Assembly: GCA_015680685.1 (NCBI GenBank)
Contig: MNCI01020989.1
Coordinates: 111,524 to 175,523 of the forward strand
Direction: 5' to 3'
From: Gnetum montanum
Taxonomy: Eukaryota; Streptophyta; Gnetopsida; Gnetales; Gnetaceae
Length of the DNA: 64,000 nucleotides
The position numbers and the translations under genes are program-made. Each line of letters begins with the position of its first letter. Positions within the stretch are counted from its first letter, which is position 1. Under the pieces are notes generated by a model, which was not told the origin of the DNA, did not search any database, and worked only from the letters and a program-made list of their open reading frames with translations. This document shows positions 9,834-22,829 of the stretch, piece by piece.

Positions 9834-12504
9834 TACCTAAAAACTCCTCCTCAAGTTAATAAGGTAGGATTGAGCTTTTTTCACAAAATTGAAAAGATAC
9901 GAGATTATTGACTAACTCTAACTACTGACTAACTCTGAGTGTCATAATGGTGTGTATAAAAAATGACAGAGTTACATGATAAAATAGAAACAAAATCTAA
10001 GGTGGCTTAATGTAGTTCATATTTTATGTGGTGCTGGCTCTTCCATCAGTTTCATCCTTTGTTGTCAGGCTTCTAGAATTGATATTTTTTAGGAGCACCT
10101 AAAGTTTTTTCTCTTCTATCCTTATGTTATTTTCCATCTACTTCCTCTATACTTAGTATGACACAAAGACTCCAATTTTTACTATAGCATTAGCCTATTT
10201 GTTCTACCAGAATTGGTAGGTTTCTCCTAAGTTCCATTCATCGTTTTTGGTTAGTATGGGCCATAATGGCGATGCTTGGAGTTGCATATTTACAACTTTC
10301 ATGTTGTGAAGGTCCTCTTTCTAGTGGTCTCTTTGGGGCCATCTGTAATCAACAAGGGTTTGAAATTATTAGTGTGTTTCTATCAAGTCATAGTACTTTT
10401 CTACCTTGTTCATACCCTTGGTTAGATCAAGTTCCTATCATAATATGATTGTACAGTTAGAAAATTTGCAAAAAAGAAACCCCTTAGGTATTATATCTTT
10501 TAGTTACTTATGGCCTTCTATTATTTTCCTTGCTTATTATGGCCTAAATTAGTTGCTATGATTTATTAAGAGTATGATCTAAATCTTTCTAGTCTTGGTT
10601 TAATTGATTAACTTTATGGTTCTTATTATCTCTTTGTACTTACCCTTTATAATATCTTCTAGGTGTTAGGAATTTGTGGCTCAAATTTTCATTCACTTAT
10701 ATTGCATAGTGCACACCCGGCCCACATCCCTTCCACCCTCCCCCTACCACAACTAAGTTGAGCACTCTAGGATCAACAGGATTTAAGAATTTTGGAAATC
10801 AGAGTTATGAGGATGAAGTTATGGCCTTTGGAAGCTAGTGTGCATGAGGGCTAAGGAAAAATTGCAAAAACTTCTCTTTCTACAAATGAGAGAAATGAGA
10901 AATTTCACTAACTCTTGCACATATATATACTATTTTTATATGTGCAACATCATAAATCATACATCATAGGTGTCTATAACATCATAACTATGATGTCACT
11001 GTTAAAAAAAGTTGAATTTTCATTGATCTTTATTGGAAAAAATAAATCAAATGAAATGTCTGGAAGATATAAAGCTTTTCTTGATGATCATGGACCATGA
11101 GTGAGGCACAATTTTTAACAAGTTAGTGTTCAAGGTTAATGACAAAGAAATCTCGAGCAATGAGAGTTTATGTATGGATAAGAAAAGGATAATGAATTGT
11201 TTATGTATGGATAGATTATTAGATGATATGGAAAGTTTATTAGATGTTTTGGAAGGCATAAGATGATGCAGAATTTCTTGAAAAGTATAAAATAAAAGAG
11301 TTATACAAGTGGGTCCTCCCCAAAGGAGGCTCCAGCCCTTCGTGCTCTTGTATAACCATGCCTAAAGTGTCCTTGGGCCCTTAAGGAGTTGAATGTAAGA
11401 CATACCTATTTGCAAAAAAAACATGTTAGTATCCCCAAATTAGGAAAATAATGCTATATTACACCAAACCACAAGTTATGATTAAATATATAGTGAGGTG
11501 AAATGGACTAGAGAAAGGATTGCTAAACTTGGGACATGAGGTATCTTACCATGGTTAAAGTAAGCATTAGCCTTTCTTTCCAAGATTTAAACCAATTCCA
11601 AACCATTTTCCAATGACATCACATTGTCTCATCTCTTGGAATTACAACTATAAGACTACCACTGGTGCAAGGTGTATTTTCCAAGTGAGGAGTTTATTCA
11701 TAACAATTTTTTACTTTTTAGATTTCTAACAAGCCACCTACCTTCAGGCATGGGTAACATGTCTTTCTAGTGGGACCACCAGAAATTTATTCTATGCTCT
11801 TTTACTTTTCTCTATGTTAACCTTACCAAAGGACTACCTTTAGGCATGGGTAATATTTCTTTCGAGTGACATGATAAGGCAACACTTATTATACTCTTAC
11901 TCCCATTTTTTGTTAGATCTAAGAGGATATGATACAACTTAAGAAACATGATAGAACTAACAAAAGTAATTAAAGAGAGTCCACAAATCCCCTTGATGTC
12001 ACACCCTTTGCATTCCCTTGTGGTTCTTCACTTTGTGAACAAGGCATAATAATCATAAGTTTATTCTTAGTTGTATGATGAGAAGAATATCATTATGATC
12101 ATGGGAAGAACCTTTCATTATTGGAATGGGTGGATGGATGATGTTGCCTCACTCTACAAATAATCAATCCCTTATGATTTGATAACATAGAGAAATATTG
12201 GGGTTACATCTTGCCTTATTCATTGTGTTTTATTCAAAATTGATAGAAATGTGTACAAGTATCATGTAAACAAAGTATGAAAAGTTTTAAAAGATATTAA
12301 GAATGAAAAAATTAAAAAGAAGAAAAACATTTCAAATAATTACAAATGGTTTAAGATATGATAAAAATATAAAAGAATGAAAAGATATCAAAGAATGTGG
12401 AAATTGGTAAGAAATGTTAAAAGACATAACAAAAAATCAAAAATCAAAAAGAAAGTGTAAAAAAAAAGTTGAAAAATGCTTGTTAATTCCTTGATCATGA
12501 TAAG
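9834..12504 (-). other. H1 3' untranslated region
   Basis: A 2.6-kb non-coding stretch. The block near 11310-11390 matches, in reverse complement, the GAGCCT...GGGGAGGACCC segment of the A, C and F 3' UTRs. Around 10000-10700 the sequence has no recognisable relation to other copies; a 60-codon frame at 10266-10448 is unsupported. Most of this UTR (9745-12021) is missing from the second copy H2. Confidence 0.55.
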
Positions 12505-12520
12505 TATCTCCCCCATGATT
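12505..12520 (-). promoter_or_regulatory. Conserved purine-rich box after gag in H1
   Basis: On the minus strand it reads AATCATGGGGGAGATA, the same box that follows integrase in A, C, F and I. In H it follows the gag-only coding region directly. This locates the internal deletion or replacement between gag and this box. Confidence 0.55.
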
Positions 12521-12599
12521 GAACACATGGGTGAGTGTTCAGAAAATTGACCCTAGTTCCCCTAGATCATACACTTGAGGTTTCTCACTTACCATCCTT

Positions 12600-15169
12600 A
12601 GTGACTTAGTCATTCAATTATCGTCCCATGTAATTGTGATGGTAATTGTATTTTGATCATTTAAGTCCTTATTTCCTCTATCTAATGGTGTATGATTATG
12701 ATTTAATATTTTCATTTGTAAGTTCTCAATTGTAGTCATTCTCTTAGAAGAGGCGTTAATATGTGGTTCAGATGTTTTCATGCATGTTTTAGATAATTTT
12801 AGGTTCTCATTTTTTGGCCATTGGATGTCTTTTAGTTTAGTGACACATGCTTTCATTTGTCCACACACTTGTTTTTCATATCTTTTGTAGGTTGGTATAG
12901 GGATTGTGTTAAGATTATGAACCTTTGACCCACAACTACACCCTTTATCATTATTAGTGATGCATGGAATTACCTATCTCTCCACAATGATAGGTTCATC
13001 TGTTATGTTTTTCATTGGAGTTATAATGGGTGTCAGCTCTTCTATAGGATTGGAAGAGATTATTTTAGTGAGGAAGGGTGTTACAATTAACTAGCCTTGT
13101 GCTAGTTTTGATGAGCCAATAGGTCTATCAGTTTTGTGCTCATGTGTGAAAATTGTCCTAAATAAAGGATGTTTTCAAGATTGTAGTTGAGATCTACTAA
13201 CATTAACATTTTTATGTATATTCGTAGCATAAGTGACATTCTTCAGTTGATGTTGTGGTGTCAATCCTTCTTGTGTTGTTGGTGGTGACATATGGTAGAG
13301 GGAAGTATGAAAATATTGAGGATGTTGCAAAGGATAAGAGGTTTGAGATAGTGATCCTATATGAGATTTTGTAGGTTGATGACATTCAAGAGAGTGATAG
13401 TAGTGATTCAAGGTAAAAGAACTAGAACCATTCAAGAAAATAAGTTTTTGAACATAGTAGTCATATGGGTTTGGTTGGCAATAAGGGTATTGCTATTTTG
13501 TTGATAGCATCCCCCATGACTATGGATTTTGCCACTATAAGTGATAATAGTCTTGATGTTGATAAGAAGTCCCACTAGAATAGTATGGTTGATTGTAGGA
13601 CTATCTATAATTACCTTGTGAGTAAGGTAATTTCCTAGGCATTTGCTTTTGTATGAACATGGAATTCAAAGCAAAATCCCCAAACTCTTGTAGATGTAAC
13701 ATAACTAGATAGTAGCCCTTTGGATAGTCATATTGGTAGATGTCACATCCATCATCCTCTTCTGTGGTTGAGTCTATAGCCTCTTCTACTATAGATATTT
13801 TTCCTTTTTGCCAATAAGTGTTCCTGCTTGTTTCTTTGTTCTTTTTCCTCTTCTTGTTTTGATTACTTGACTTGTTTTATGTTACTTTCTCCTCTATGGT
13901 TTTCATGTATTTTGTGACTTTTTCATTCATCAACTCCCACATTTTATCTATTCTTACTTTAAGCTCAATGATAAAATTTTGTATTCATAAGGTTTGTTGT
14001 AAAAACACTTGATCAAGGGTTTCCTCTTTTTCCTCATCATAGATATGGATCCCTTTCTTTTGAAGAGTTGGATCCCAGTTATATTCCTCTACATTCTCTC
14101 ATTTACATAGCTTTCCTTATTCTTTTTCCACCTATTCTATTAGCCTTTGTTTGTAATGAGCTTTCAATTTGAATAACTAACCTTAGGTATAAATCCCAAG
14201 TGTCTCTCTTGTTTACTTATGAAGTCCATCTATGATGTGGAAAAGCTACTATTTTTGAGAGAAATCATTGCCTAGACATCTATGTAGTAGCGAAAAGTAT
14301 GTATCCAAGGCCATATCTAAGAATTTTTTTTATTGCCTCCATCTTTGGATTTTTTTTCTTAAGTTGGACACTCTCACATAGGTTTTGTATTTCTCATTGA
14401 ACAGTTCCAACATTGTTGACCATCAATGGATTGAATCTAGTTCCAATGATCTATATCGAATTTCAACTTTGTCAACTAGCGTTCTAGGAAAGAGCTTAAG
14501 CTTTTGCCACTGGCTCGAGATGGTTCACAAGATGCAGGCATCATGGAAGGCTTATAGGTGATGTCGTGAATTAGAGTTATAGCCTCCCATAAATTTAGGG
14601 ATATTATTCATATGAAGCCTTCTGATGTGACTTTCCCTTTGATGCCTATGAGGTATTTGAACTACCTTCATTATCTGCATCATACTCCTAGTAGCAAATA
14701 AGGGTTCATCATCATCAAACATTCCATGGTGATGATTTCTACTTTTATTTATCTAATTATGATTATCTCATATATTTCTATCTTCATCTTGACCCCTTAG
14801 TGGAGCTTTATCTTTACTCCTATGTTCATCTTCATCAGAACTAGATGTTGAAGAGGAAGAGGAAGATGGGGAACTAGGAGAATTTCCATGGCTCCTATAT
14901 TTCCCCCTATGGTCCCTTAATTTATCTCTTCTAGGTTTAGAGGATGTCATAGGCCTTGAGGTTCTCCTTGTTCTAGAACTTACTCCATCTCTTCTAAGAT
15001 TTTCTACATTAGTTAACCATAGTCTTTGAGTGTAGCAAGGATCTATATGAGCATAGAAAACCCCTTCTTGTGGTTGTTTACTCTAGTTTTCCTCAGTATA
15101 GATCCTATCATTTCTTCTACTAGTATTTTCATCATATGATGCATTATTGGCCCTATGTGAAGAAGACAT
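12600..15169 (-). pseudogene. H1 gag with an unusual C-terminal extension
   Basis: The start codon at 15169 opens MSSSHRANN, matching the gag start of J and C. A basic and Ser-rich region follows (14768-14950: KPRRDKLRDHRG, then SSPSSSSSSTSSSDEDEH). The gag core lies at about 14300-14600 and the zinc knuckle near 13750. There three of four ligands have become Tyr (CDIYQYDYPKGYY). After a Pro/Gln-rich tail (13175-13435) come an IPCITNNDKGCSC segment resembling the end of protease, then an extension with KQVCGQMKACVTKLKDIQ (12614-12868) ending in WDDN. I do not recognise that extension. Stops and frameshifts break the frame, so it is decayed. Confidence 0.6.
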
Positions 15170-15283
15170 GGTTTTGTATGATAATGTGTATAGCTTAAAA
15201 TATTAATGGTTTCTAAGAGATAAATCGTTAATACCTTTACAATGTGATCATGTACCATATAACCAATCTAGATAACTAGCACC

Positions 15284-15303
15284 ATCCTTGACAATGATGT
15301 CAA
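15284..15303 (-). promoter_or_regulatory. Primer-binding site of H1
   Basis: The minus strand reads TTGACATCATTGTCAAGG next to the LTR edge, a decayed tRNA-Asp-type site (compare TTGGTGCCATTGCCAAGG in C). Confidence 0.65.
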
Positions 15304-16312
15304 TGATAAGCGGTGGGTACCCTATGCCCAACGATACGAATCATAAGAGTTCATGCACAATAAGATTGAATTTCATGGATGCGACTAGTCGTGGCATCTA
15401 GATGGTTAAGCATTGATTGTAGGAAATTGTCTTCCCATTTGAACTAGTGGGAGCTTTGTCATGTTTGGTTTAGTCCAAAGTGACACATATGATAATTGAA
15501 GTTGTTAGGCCCTGATTACTCCTAACAATAAACATAATTGGAAATGAAATTTAGTCCTAAGTCTAAGTAATGATGGTAATGTAAATCTACTCTAGCCTAG
15601 AGTGATGAGCATCTAATCTTGGCTTACTATACATGTCTTAGGCTCATGTAACCATTACTAGGTTACCAAGCATTATGCTGCTAGGTGAACCAAGCAATAA
15701 CACTACTGGGATTACCAAACAATTACACTTAAATGCTCAAAACCAGTCATACTCATTCCACTTTACTAATGAATAAGTAAAGTAAAGTGCATGGAAATGT
15801 AAATGATTAAACTAAGAAAACAGTAAAAGCTATGCTAAGTAAAATAATAAAACTAAGTGGATGCTACAATGATGAAAAGTAATCTTGATCTCCAGACATG
15901 AAATATGTCCAAGTACACTTCACTCAAATAAAGATTATGTACAACTATTCAACACCACACTGCAGGCATTCACTCTATCACTAAACCTATAGAAACAAAC
16001 TGTAAGAATCTATTGAAGGATGGAATGAAACTTCTTCAAATTTTATGTCCAAGTGCTATATTTATAGGTAGGCATGTATCCCGTGATGCTAGATATCTGA
16101 TAACATAGCATGTGCATTGATATCGGATATGTGATATCATAGTTGATTAAAATTTAACTTTTTTTTAAAACAAATGCAACATAGCATCTAAAACATCACA
16201 AATGTGATGTAACTCCTACAATGTAGTAGTCAACTAAGATGCATCGATAGGGATGTGACAACACAGGTACAATGTAGCATCTATGATATCTTAACCAACT
16301 AAAGATTCATTA
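15304..16312 (-). repeat. H1 5' LTR (1009 bp)
   Basis: It begins TGATAAG on the plus strand and ends GATTCATTA. The TGATAAG variant is shared with H2 (55390), which supports common descent of the two copies. A minus-strand TATA box (TATAAATA) lies at 16059-16066. The position matching C's insertion site is 15490. Confidence 0.85.
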
Positions 16313-16804
16313 GTTACTATTGGGTATACAAAGTATCCATTATTGGGATTACTAAACATTAATAGTTTATTTTTAAAGTTGTTATGATTATGTTATTATA
16401 GAATAAAATATTAAAAATATTTATTATCTAATCATTAGAAAGTAAATGCATCATAAAGTAAACTCCTAAAAATAAAGTGAAACTATTTTAGGTGCTACAA
16501 TGGAGGGAATTAATCTTACTTTTATTGTCAAAATGCTTAAGTGTTCAAGTACATCATGCACTTAAGTAAAATTCCATTCAATTAATTGTATTCATACTAC
16601 AAGTACTTAGAGTGAAAGTTGGCTAAGTCCTACTAAAGAAAACTATAAGAGATTTGCTACTAAAATGACTAAATGTACCATAAATATAGATGATGTGTGT
16701 ATTTGTATAGGAAAAAGACCAAACTTCATCAGTGTTGATGAGGCTACATTGATGCATATCCATTGATACAATAGACTTATTCACATTTCATTACTCACTT
16801 TATC
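16313..16804 (-). repeat. G1 5' LTR, outer part
   Basis: This resumes the G1 LTR after H1, with the TTTATTG...CAAGTAC...ACTACAAGTACTTAG pattern seen in other LTRs of the group. The putative terminus CTTTATCA at 16804 would be TGATAAAG on the minus strand. Together with 8422-8785 the LTR would be about 856 bp, in range for the family. The outer edge is inferred. Confidence 0.55.
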
Positions 16805-17843
16805 ATCCTACAATTAGTAATACCTTCTTTATATTCTTATTTTTGTTCTTCTCTTTCTTTATATAAAGGATTTTGTTATTGATCTTTCGAAATAATGTAT
16901 CTATTGGATGAATGGTAAAGTCTTTTGATGATTATCTACTCTTGTTCCACTTTTCTTTGTTTTATATATCATCTTAACATGAGAGACTTTTAAAATGATA
17001 CTACACCTATATAATGTTTCCTAAGAACATAATAGTTGTTTATGTAAATAAAATAAATAATTAATGATTTAATGTAGATTTTTTATGAATATGATTCTCT
17101 AGTAAATAAAATAAGATTGTATGGATGAAAACTACTAAATTTTATAATTATAAGAAAATTATACCATATAGGATTAGTTATTAAGTAAAGAATGCAGTGT
17201 TCATTAATTAGTAATGATATTAAATCCTCTAAAATGAAAGGAGAATAACCCTTAGAAATACCTTATTGAAAATGGTCATGTAATTTTAAATAGGACAAAT
17301 ACAATCAAAAGATGGTTGGTACTAATGTTTTGTTGGTTAGAAATCTTAAATTATTCAAGCATCTTGATAACCTTCAATTTTTAAAAAAATTCTATTCAAA
17401 ATTAAGTAGAGTTTTTATCCTAGAGCATGCAAGCTGATGTGTGTTTAAGATTATAAAATAGCTAATTAAATCATTGCATTGGGTATGATTGGATAACATC
17501 AAGTACTATTCATATTAGTATAATTGAACTTCTTTGAATATTGTTATGATGTAACAATGATATATAGATGAAATAAATGATAATTACAACAAATAAATGA
17601 ATAAGATCTATTTTCTAGAAAAATTTTTGCAAGCTTTTAAATAAAATAAAGTAATTTATCAGCAGTGGCCATGTACCTTTTATAATATTCTCCTAGCATA
17701 TGTTCAATATTTCTTTGGCTATGACCTTGTTCTATTACCTTTTTGTTGTCTTTTATAAATACTTTTCTAAGTTGGTGATGAATCATCAATTTAACTATTA
17801 GTCACCAAGTTAGAGATCAATAGAATTAGCTATCATTTTTGCA
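16805..17843. other. AT-rich sequence, nothing recognised
   Basis: Very AT-rich with many stops in all frames. No LTR edge, tRNA-like box or protein motif was recognised. It was probably the target of element G1. Confidence 0.4.
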
Positions 17844-18321
17844 AACTTTTAAATATAACTGGGCTCAACTTGTCAGTGGGTTTATCATGATTCTTGAAAC
17901 ATACCGATCCAACATATTTCCCCAATATTTAAACACTATTTATCTTATTCATTTCTCAAAAAATAGTACAGCTATTATATTAAAGCATGACAAATAGTGT
18001 TACAAATTTTAAGTTAAGAAATAAGAAGATCTTCCTTGATATCTACAAAAGAAAGAAAATTACTACCATAAAATCTTGTTTTTCACTGCAAGCGACTACC
18101 AACATCCATAGAAAAAATGCACGTGAGTGCGTGACTGGTCATACAAACACATGGAAAAAGTGAAAAGCTACCATAATTGTAGACGTAGAGCTCCCTCGTG
18201 CATGCATACTACATTGTTGATGAATAAGCACCAACCCAAACACAACCTTACATGAGTTACCCACAATCCTATAAAACCCTACCCACTACAATTCTACTTT
18301 CCACAACACTATTATTATTCT
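17844..18321 (+). repeat. Promoter-like repeat R1
   Basis: About 480 bp closely matching R2 (28353-28839) in the same orientation. It ends in CCTATAAAACCCTACCCACT followed by a pyrimidine/CA-rich leader, and carries GCACGTGAGTGCGTGAC upstream. Compared with R2, many CpGs here are TpG or CpA (ACACATGG against ACGCGTGG). It abuts the truncated 3' end of element I. It could be a duplicated host promoter, or an LTR or fragment of an unrecognised element. Confidence 0.6.
18270..18276 (+). promoter_or_regulatory. TATA box in R1
   Basis: TATAAAA in the context CCTATAAAACCC. It is followed 10-40 bases on by a CA-rich leader, as at plant transcription starts. It is conserved at 28788-28794 in R2. Confidence 0.5.
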
Positions 18322-18344
18322 TCTATTTGCTGCTGCTGCTCATA

Positions 18345-18815
18345 CTTCTAAAACTGGGAAGACCAGAGAGTTGGTGGATGGATGAATGACATGGACTTAC
18401 TAACTATTTCATGAAAAAGGGACTTTGTCTTAGTCATCAATCATCAAAATTAAGAAATAGAAACTAGACATTAACAATCAAAACATTAAGTACAAATCAC
18501 CATTAGCAAACATCTACAACAAAACTGTGTCTTGTTGGCAACAAAGAATTTTATTAGAAAACAAGAAAAATTCACACGAAAATAAAGTAAATTATAAAAT
18601 ATTCAAGAAAGTTAAAATGTACTAATTTTTGTAAAACAAAAATTAGAAAAAAAAATAAAGTGTAATACAAAAAGGTATAAAAACAAAGAAGGTGTAAAAC
18701 AAAAAAGCATAAAATAAAAAAGTAGAAAAACTAAGCCACTAATATGGTTAGTACATATGGCCATCTCCCCAATGAATAAGTTGAAATAAGGAGATTCAAA
18801 AAATTCATTATGGTT
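18345..18815 (-). other. Element I 3' untranslated region
   Basis: On the minus strand this aligns with 41090-41540 of element F. It includes the GGGGAGATGGCCATATGT box (about 18775) and the T-rich GTTTTACA-type array (18612-18735). A 69-codon minus frame here is low-complexity F/L-rich and not credible. Confidence 0.6.
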
Positions 18816-19740
18816 GTCCATCTAAGGAGGTGTTACTTGCATTGGCTTGCTTGGGCTCATGGAAAGGTTTAAGTTGTTGCATGTTAACTAGTTGCTTTTT
18901 GTTTAGGCTCTTGGATTTGTAGAACAACATGGCCCCAAAAGGAAAGGTTTTGTAAATGATATAATGCCCTTCCCATAATTTTTGGAACTTAGTCTTTTAG
19001 AGTACATGGCAATGCCAATGGAAAATGATGTGTAAATGTTACCATGTTCAATAACCTGAAGTTGATGCAAACCTGCCACTTGCCACCTTTCTTTAGCACA
19101 ATTATGACTGGGCTAACCCACTCACTATTCATGATGAGGTAGATGAACTCTGCCTTGAGGAGTTTTTCTATTTCCTCTTTGATGATATGCTTTAACTTGG
19201 GGTTTAGCTGTCTCTACAACTACCATTTTGGCTTCATGGTCAAGTTTGTGTAGATGTGATGCTAGCATATCCTTGGATCAATTCTAGTTAGTTCAGGATA
19301 TGACCAAGCAAAGGTTGTTAGCCATTTATTGACCACCTATAATAGCCTATCTTTTTGTTTAGGAGCAAGATTTGCATTGATGATAACTTACTTTCCAATG
19401 TCTAAAAATGCATATTCGATGATGACCTGTAGAGTTTTTAACTCAAGGGACTCTTGCTTAAAATTATCAATAATTTCCAACTCTTCCCAATAGGTATCAT
19501 CATCTTCATCATCAGAGAGTTGGTTATGGACTTACTTAAGTTCATCCGTGCCTTCTACATAAGCACATGTTAGGCTCTTAATTGGTTTCATGCATAATGT
19601 GCTACTGTCAAAGTCAGTTATTAGCCACTGGGTGCCCTCCTATTTTGTAGTTACTATGTACAAGCACCTTTGGATATCTATTTTTTGTGCACATTAATTG
19701 CATGCTTTGATGAATGTACTTTTAATGGACCAGAGTTTTT
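18816..19740 (-). pseudogene. RT fused to integrase C-terminus in element I
   Basis: On the minus strand RT begins with the linker before about 19400 and reaches VLKKGGKWQVCINFRLLN and then FTHHFPL near 19010. The polymerase catalytic Asp motif lies downstream in intact copies and is absent. At about 19005 the sequence jumps to the integrase C-terminal module, LWEGHYII-like and then KTFPFGAMLFYKSKSL (C counterpart at 62410-62500). RT palm, RNase H and the integrase core are deleted. Stops are present. Confidence 0.65.
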
Positions 19741-20240
19741 TACATGCAATTGCACCTATTATCGCTATACATGATGCATGGAACACACTTCTTCTCAAGT
19801 CATCCAAATTCATTTTCATTGGAGATTTCCAAGGAGAGGTCCCTGATTCCCATTCGTGCATCAACAATGCTTAACCAAGCCCTTTCCATAATTATGGGGA
19901 ATTCACCTTTTTAGTTTTCAACTTTGATCACCAAAAAATTGGCAAGATAGGACCACCCACAAACTATGGTCATAATGTCCTCCACTAACCCCAAAGGGAC
20001 ACTGATTGATTGTTCTACCAATTCCAAAAGAATGTTGCTCTTCTTGAGAGGTGGTAAGCTCTAGGCCTTATACATTTCATAATAGATGAGATTGATACTA
20101 GAACCAAAATTCAGAAGAGCCTTGCATGGCTCATGTCCAGTGATTTACAAGTAAATAAGAGGACTTCTTAGGTTAGATATTTTTGTGGAAAGGTTTCCAA
20201 CCTTGATCCAATTGGAAACAACATGAGTTAACATTATGAT
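19741..20240 (-). pseudogene. Protease of element I
   Basis: On the minus strand the protease fold is recognised by the ALLNFGSS-like active-site region near 20115, FLVIKVEN-type strands and an IIMERAWLSIVDARMGIRDLS segment near 19850-19910. The latter aligns with C at 59280-59340. The IMGR Gly is Glu, as in G1. The sequence after it matches the IPCI...CNC tail. Broken by stops. Confidence 0.55.
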
Positions 20241-22676
20241 GCAAATTTGAGGTAGTTTTTAGTTTGAAGGGCACTCAAATGTGTTTGATGTAGAGGATGA
20301 GGATGTTAGAGATGCAAAGTGACTAGTTACATTAGGTTGTGAGGGTTTGTGAGGGATTTTGGGTTGGAAAAGGGTTGTTTCCTAGACTGATTATCTAAAC
20401 CACTCAACTAGAAGGCCAATTGTGAATGTATAGCCCTCATAGCATTTCATTGCTATGACTATGGGGGAATTTCACCCTACATGGATGGAGTAGGAGGTAA
20501 CTAGGTAGAGGGTAGAGGGATGTGTGTAGATGGATGTAGAGGGTGATGAGGATATGGATGCCCTTGAGTAGATGGTGAATGAGTTTGATTATACTCTGGA
20601 GGGTAATACTAATTCTAGAATGAGGCATGGCTTGTAGAGATTCATGGAGAAACATGTTGCTAAACATAGTACTCATATGGCTCTGATTACCTATAAGGGT
20701 ACTACTATCTTGGTGGTGGAATTTTTTACAATTGTGGTTGGTGCCACTATTGATCTTGTTCATATGGTTGTGGTGGAGCTCCACTTGTATAGTAAGCTTG
20801 TTGTTGCTAGTGGAGCTACCTTAGATTACCTTGAAGATAAGGTAATCGTCTTGGTGCTTGCCTACATACTAGTTACAAATTCAGTGTGTACACCCCATAC
20901 TCTTGTAAGTTTGACACCATAGGGCAACATCCCTTAAGATGTTCATATTAACAAATTTCATATCCATCTTCATCATCAAAGTCTATCTCCACAACTTCTT
21001 TTGCTAGAGTAGCTTTGCCCTTACCTCTTTGGTAGGCACGTTTAGCTTCTTTCCACCTCCTATGGTCACGATCAATATTTTATTCTTTGGATGCTTCAGC
21101 AATCTTCATAGTAGTTTGGAATTTTTCATACAAAGAGTTTCATAATTTATCAACCTTTGCTAAAATATCAAAAATAGATTTTTGGATAGGTAAGGTTTTC
21201 CTATTCACCACTTCATCATGGAATTGAACCTCCATTTTTTTTATGGAAGTGTTCCTATTATATTCTTCTACACTTTTCCTTTTTTGCGACTCATGTTTTT
21301 CTATTGCTACCATCTCTATCAACCTTTATATCTGATAAGCTCTTAGTTCAAATAGTTTGCCTTGGGCATAAACACCAAGAGTTCTTCTAGTTTGTACTTT
21401 AAGCCCATCTATGATGTAGCAGAGTTATTCCCTCTAAGAATAATCATGGCTAGGGCATCCATGTAAGAGAGAATAATATCTACCCATGATGGCATCCAAG
21501 GGTTCATGTGTTCCCTATTTCCAACCTTGGATTTGCCTTCTTAGGTTAGACACTTTGGAGTACTTTTAGTATTTATCATTGAATAGCTTGAGCATTGTAC
21601 ATCATTGGTAGATAGATTCCAGTTCTAAGAACTGGTACCAACTTCTAGCCTCTTGAATGAGTATTCTGGGGAAGAGCTTGTGCTTCTACTAATCATTTTC
21701 AATGCTCTATAAGCCACAGACATCATGAAAAGCTTTTATATGTGTTTGTGGATCAGATTTATATCTCCCTCAAATCTTTGGATATTATTCATGTCTAAGC
21801 ACTTGATCTAACTATCTTTCATATGCCTAGTTAGGATCTTAATTGCCTCTACAATGTTAAGCATGCTTCGAGTTTCCAACATAGGCTCATCACCATCATG
21901 ATTTTGTTATCGCTGATGATGTCCTCGATTACCCCTTTGTTCATTACAGGCTTGGTGGTTAGTATTATTGTCCCATTAAGCACCTCCATCATGGTTATTT
22001 CTTCTGCGACATCTTTTAGAATTAGAAGAAGAGGAAGAAGAGGATGTAGATGAAGAGAGTAAAGAGGGAGGAGGATTGCCACCACCATGATTTTTGCCAG
22101 CTCCCCTTCAGTTGTCATAGCCATTGTCATCAAATTTCTTATTATCTTGATGCTTATTTGATTCCTTACCCTAACATCCATCTTTTCCTAAATCTAGATT
22201 ATTGATTGTAGATCATAGGTTTAGGGTCACACCCCATCATTAGGAACCAGGGGTGGAGAATTGTTATGTTGAAAGCCCTCAAAAGGACGATCCTTGTTGT
22301 TATCTTGGTTTAACAGGAAAAAGGGATTGGTGAACCATTTCCCCTTCATAGCCTCATGATGCTTCTCTTAATGTCAATCTTTCTTGCATTATGTTTCAGT
22401 GGGATGGTAGTCCCGATAGTCTTAGTCATGCACAACATATTCTTTTTGAAGATTGTGGATGTCTAACTTCTTAATAGTTTGAAGTAGCATCATGAGCATA
22501 GATCGATCAGGAGGCATTATGATATTACGCTCCATATTAAGTCATTGTAGTTTCTCATCCTAATGTAGGATGAAGGCAAAGTTAGACACGTACTCATCTA
22601 GATGAGTATATACCACTTTGCACTCCTATGGGATCGATGATTTAACATCATCACAACTGTGAAAAGAAGAAGAAAT
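20241..22676 (-). pseudogene. Decayed gag of element I
   Basis: The minus strand carries the gag core (about 21600-21900), a coiled-coil-like acidic/basic stretch (21140-21322: MVAIEKHESQKRKSVEEY) and the zinc knuckle near 20960. The knuckle's first Cys is Tyr, while the second Cys, the His and the final Cys pair remain. A Gly/Ser-rich stretch lies near 22030-22180, and a Pro/Tyr-rich tail (20437-20900) precedes protease. The start is I-SSS (ATG changed to ATT, 22674-22676). Stops break it throughout. Confidence 0.6.
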
Positions 22677-22810
22677 TTTGTAAAATAGTTAAAATTATTA
22701 GTGTGCTTTTGTAATTATATGTTGTGTGAGAGTGATGTTGACTTTGGGTTTTTCCAATGATAATAATGATATTCATTAATCCTAGATACCGCATGTTTTA
22801 ACAAACAAAG

Positions 22811-22829
22811 TCCCCAGCAATGGTGCCAA
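22811..22829 (-). promoter_or_regulatory. Primer-binding site of element I
   Basis: The minus strand reads TTGGCACCATTGCTGGGGA, one of the better-preserved tRNA-Asp-type sites in the window, flush with the LTR edge. Confidence 0.75.

Larger units (their letters stand above)
8786..16312 (-). mobile_element. Element H1: gag-only LTR retrotransposon with both LTRs
   Basis: This minus-strand element of about 7.5 kb lies in G1's 5' LTR. It has a 5' LTR (15304-16312), primer site (15284-15303), a gag reading region (about 12600-15169), a long 3' UTR, a polypurine tract (9822-9833) and a 3' LTR (8786-9821). No RT, RNase H or integrase is recognised. The flanking 5-mers (AAGAC left, GTTAC right; GAGAC in the duplicate) match only partly, so the target duplication is worn or absent. 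The structure resembles the non-autonomous TR-GAG class of plant elements. Confidence 0.8.

Noticed and set aside
10266-10448. 60-codon frame in H1 UTR that looks mildly membrane-like
   Set aside because: Too short, no family match recognised, absent from H2 and from other element UTRs.
17776-17790. TGATGAATCATCA palindrome resembling two joined LTR ends
   Set aside because: No LTR sequence on either side; likely chance in AT-rich DNA.
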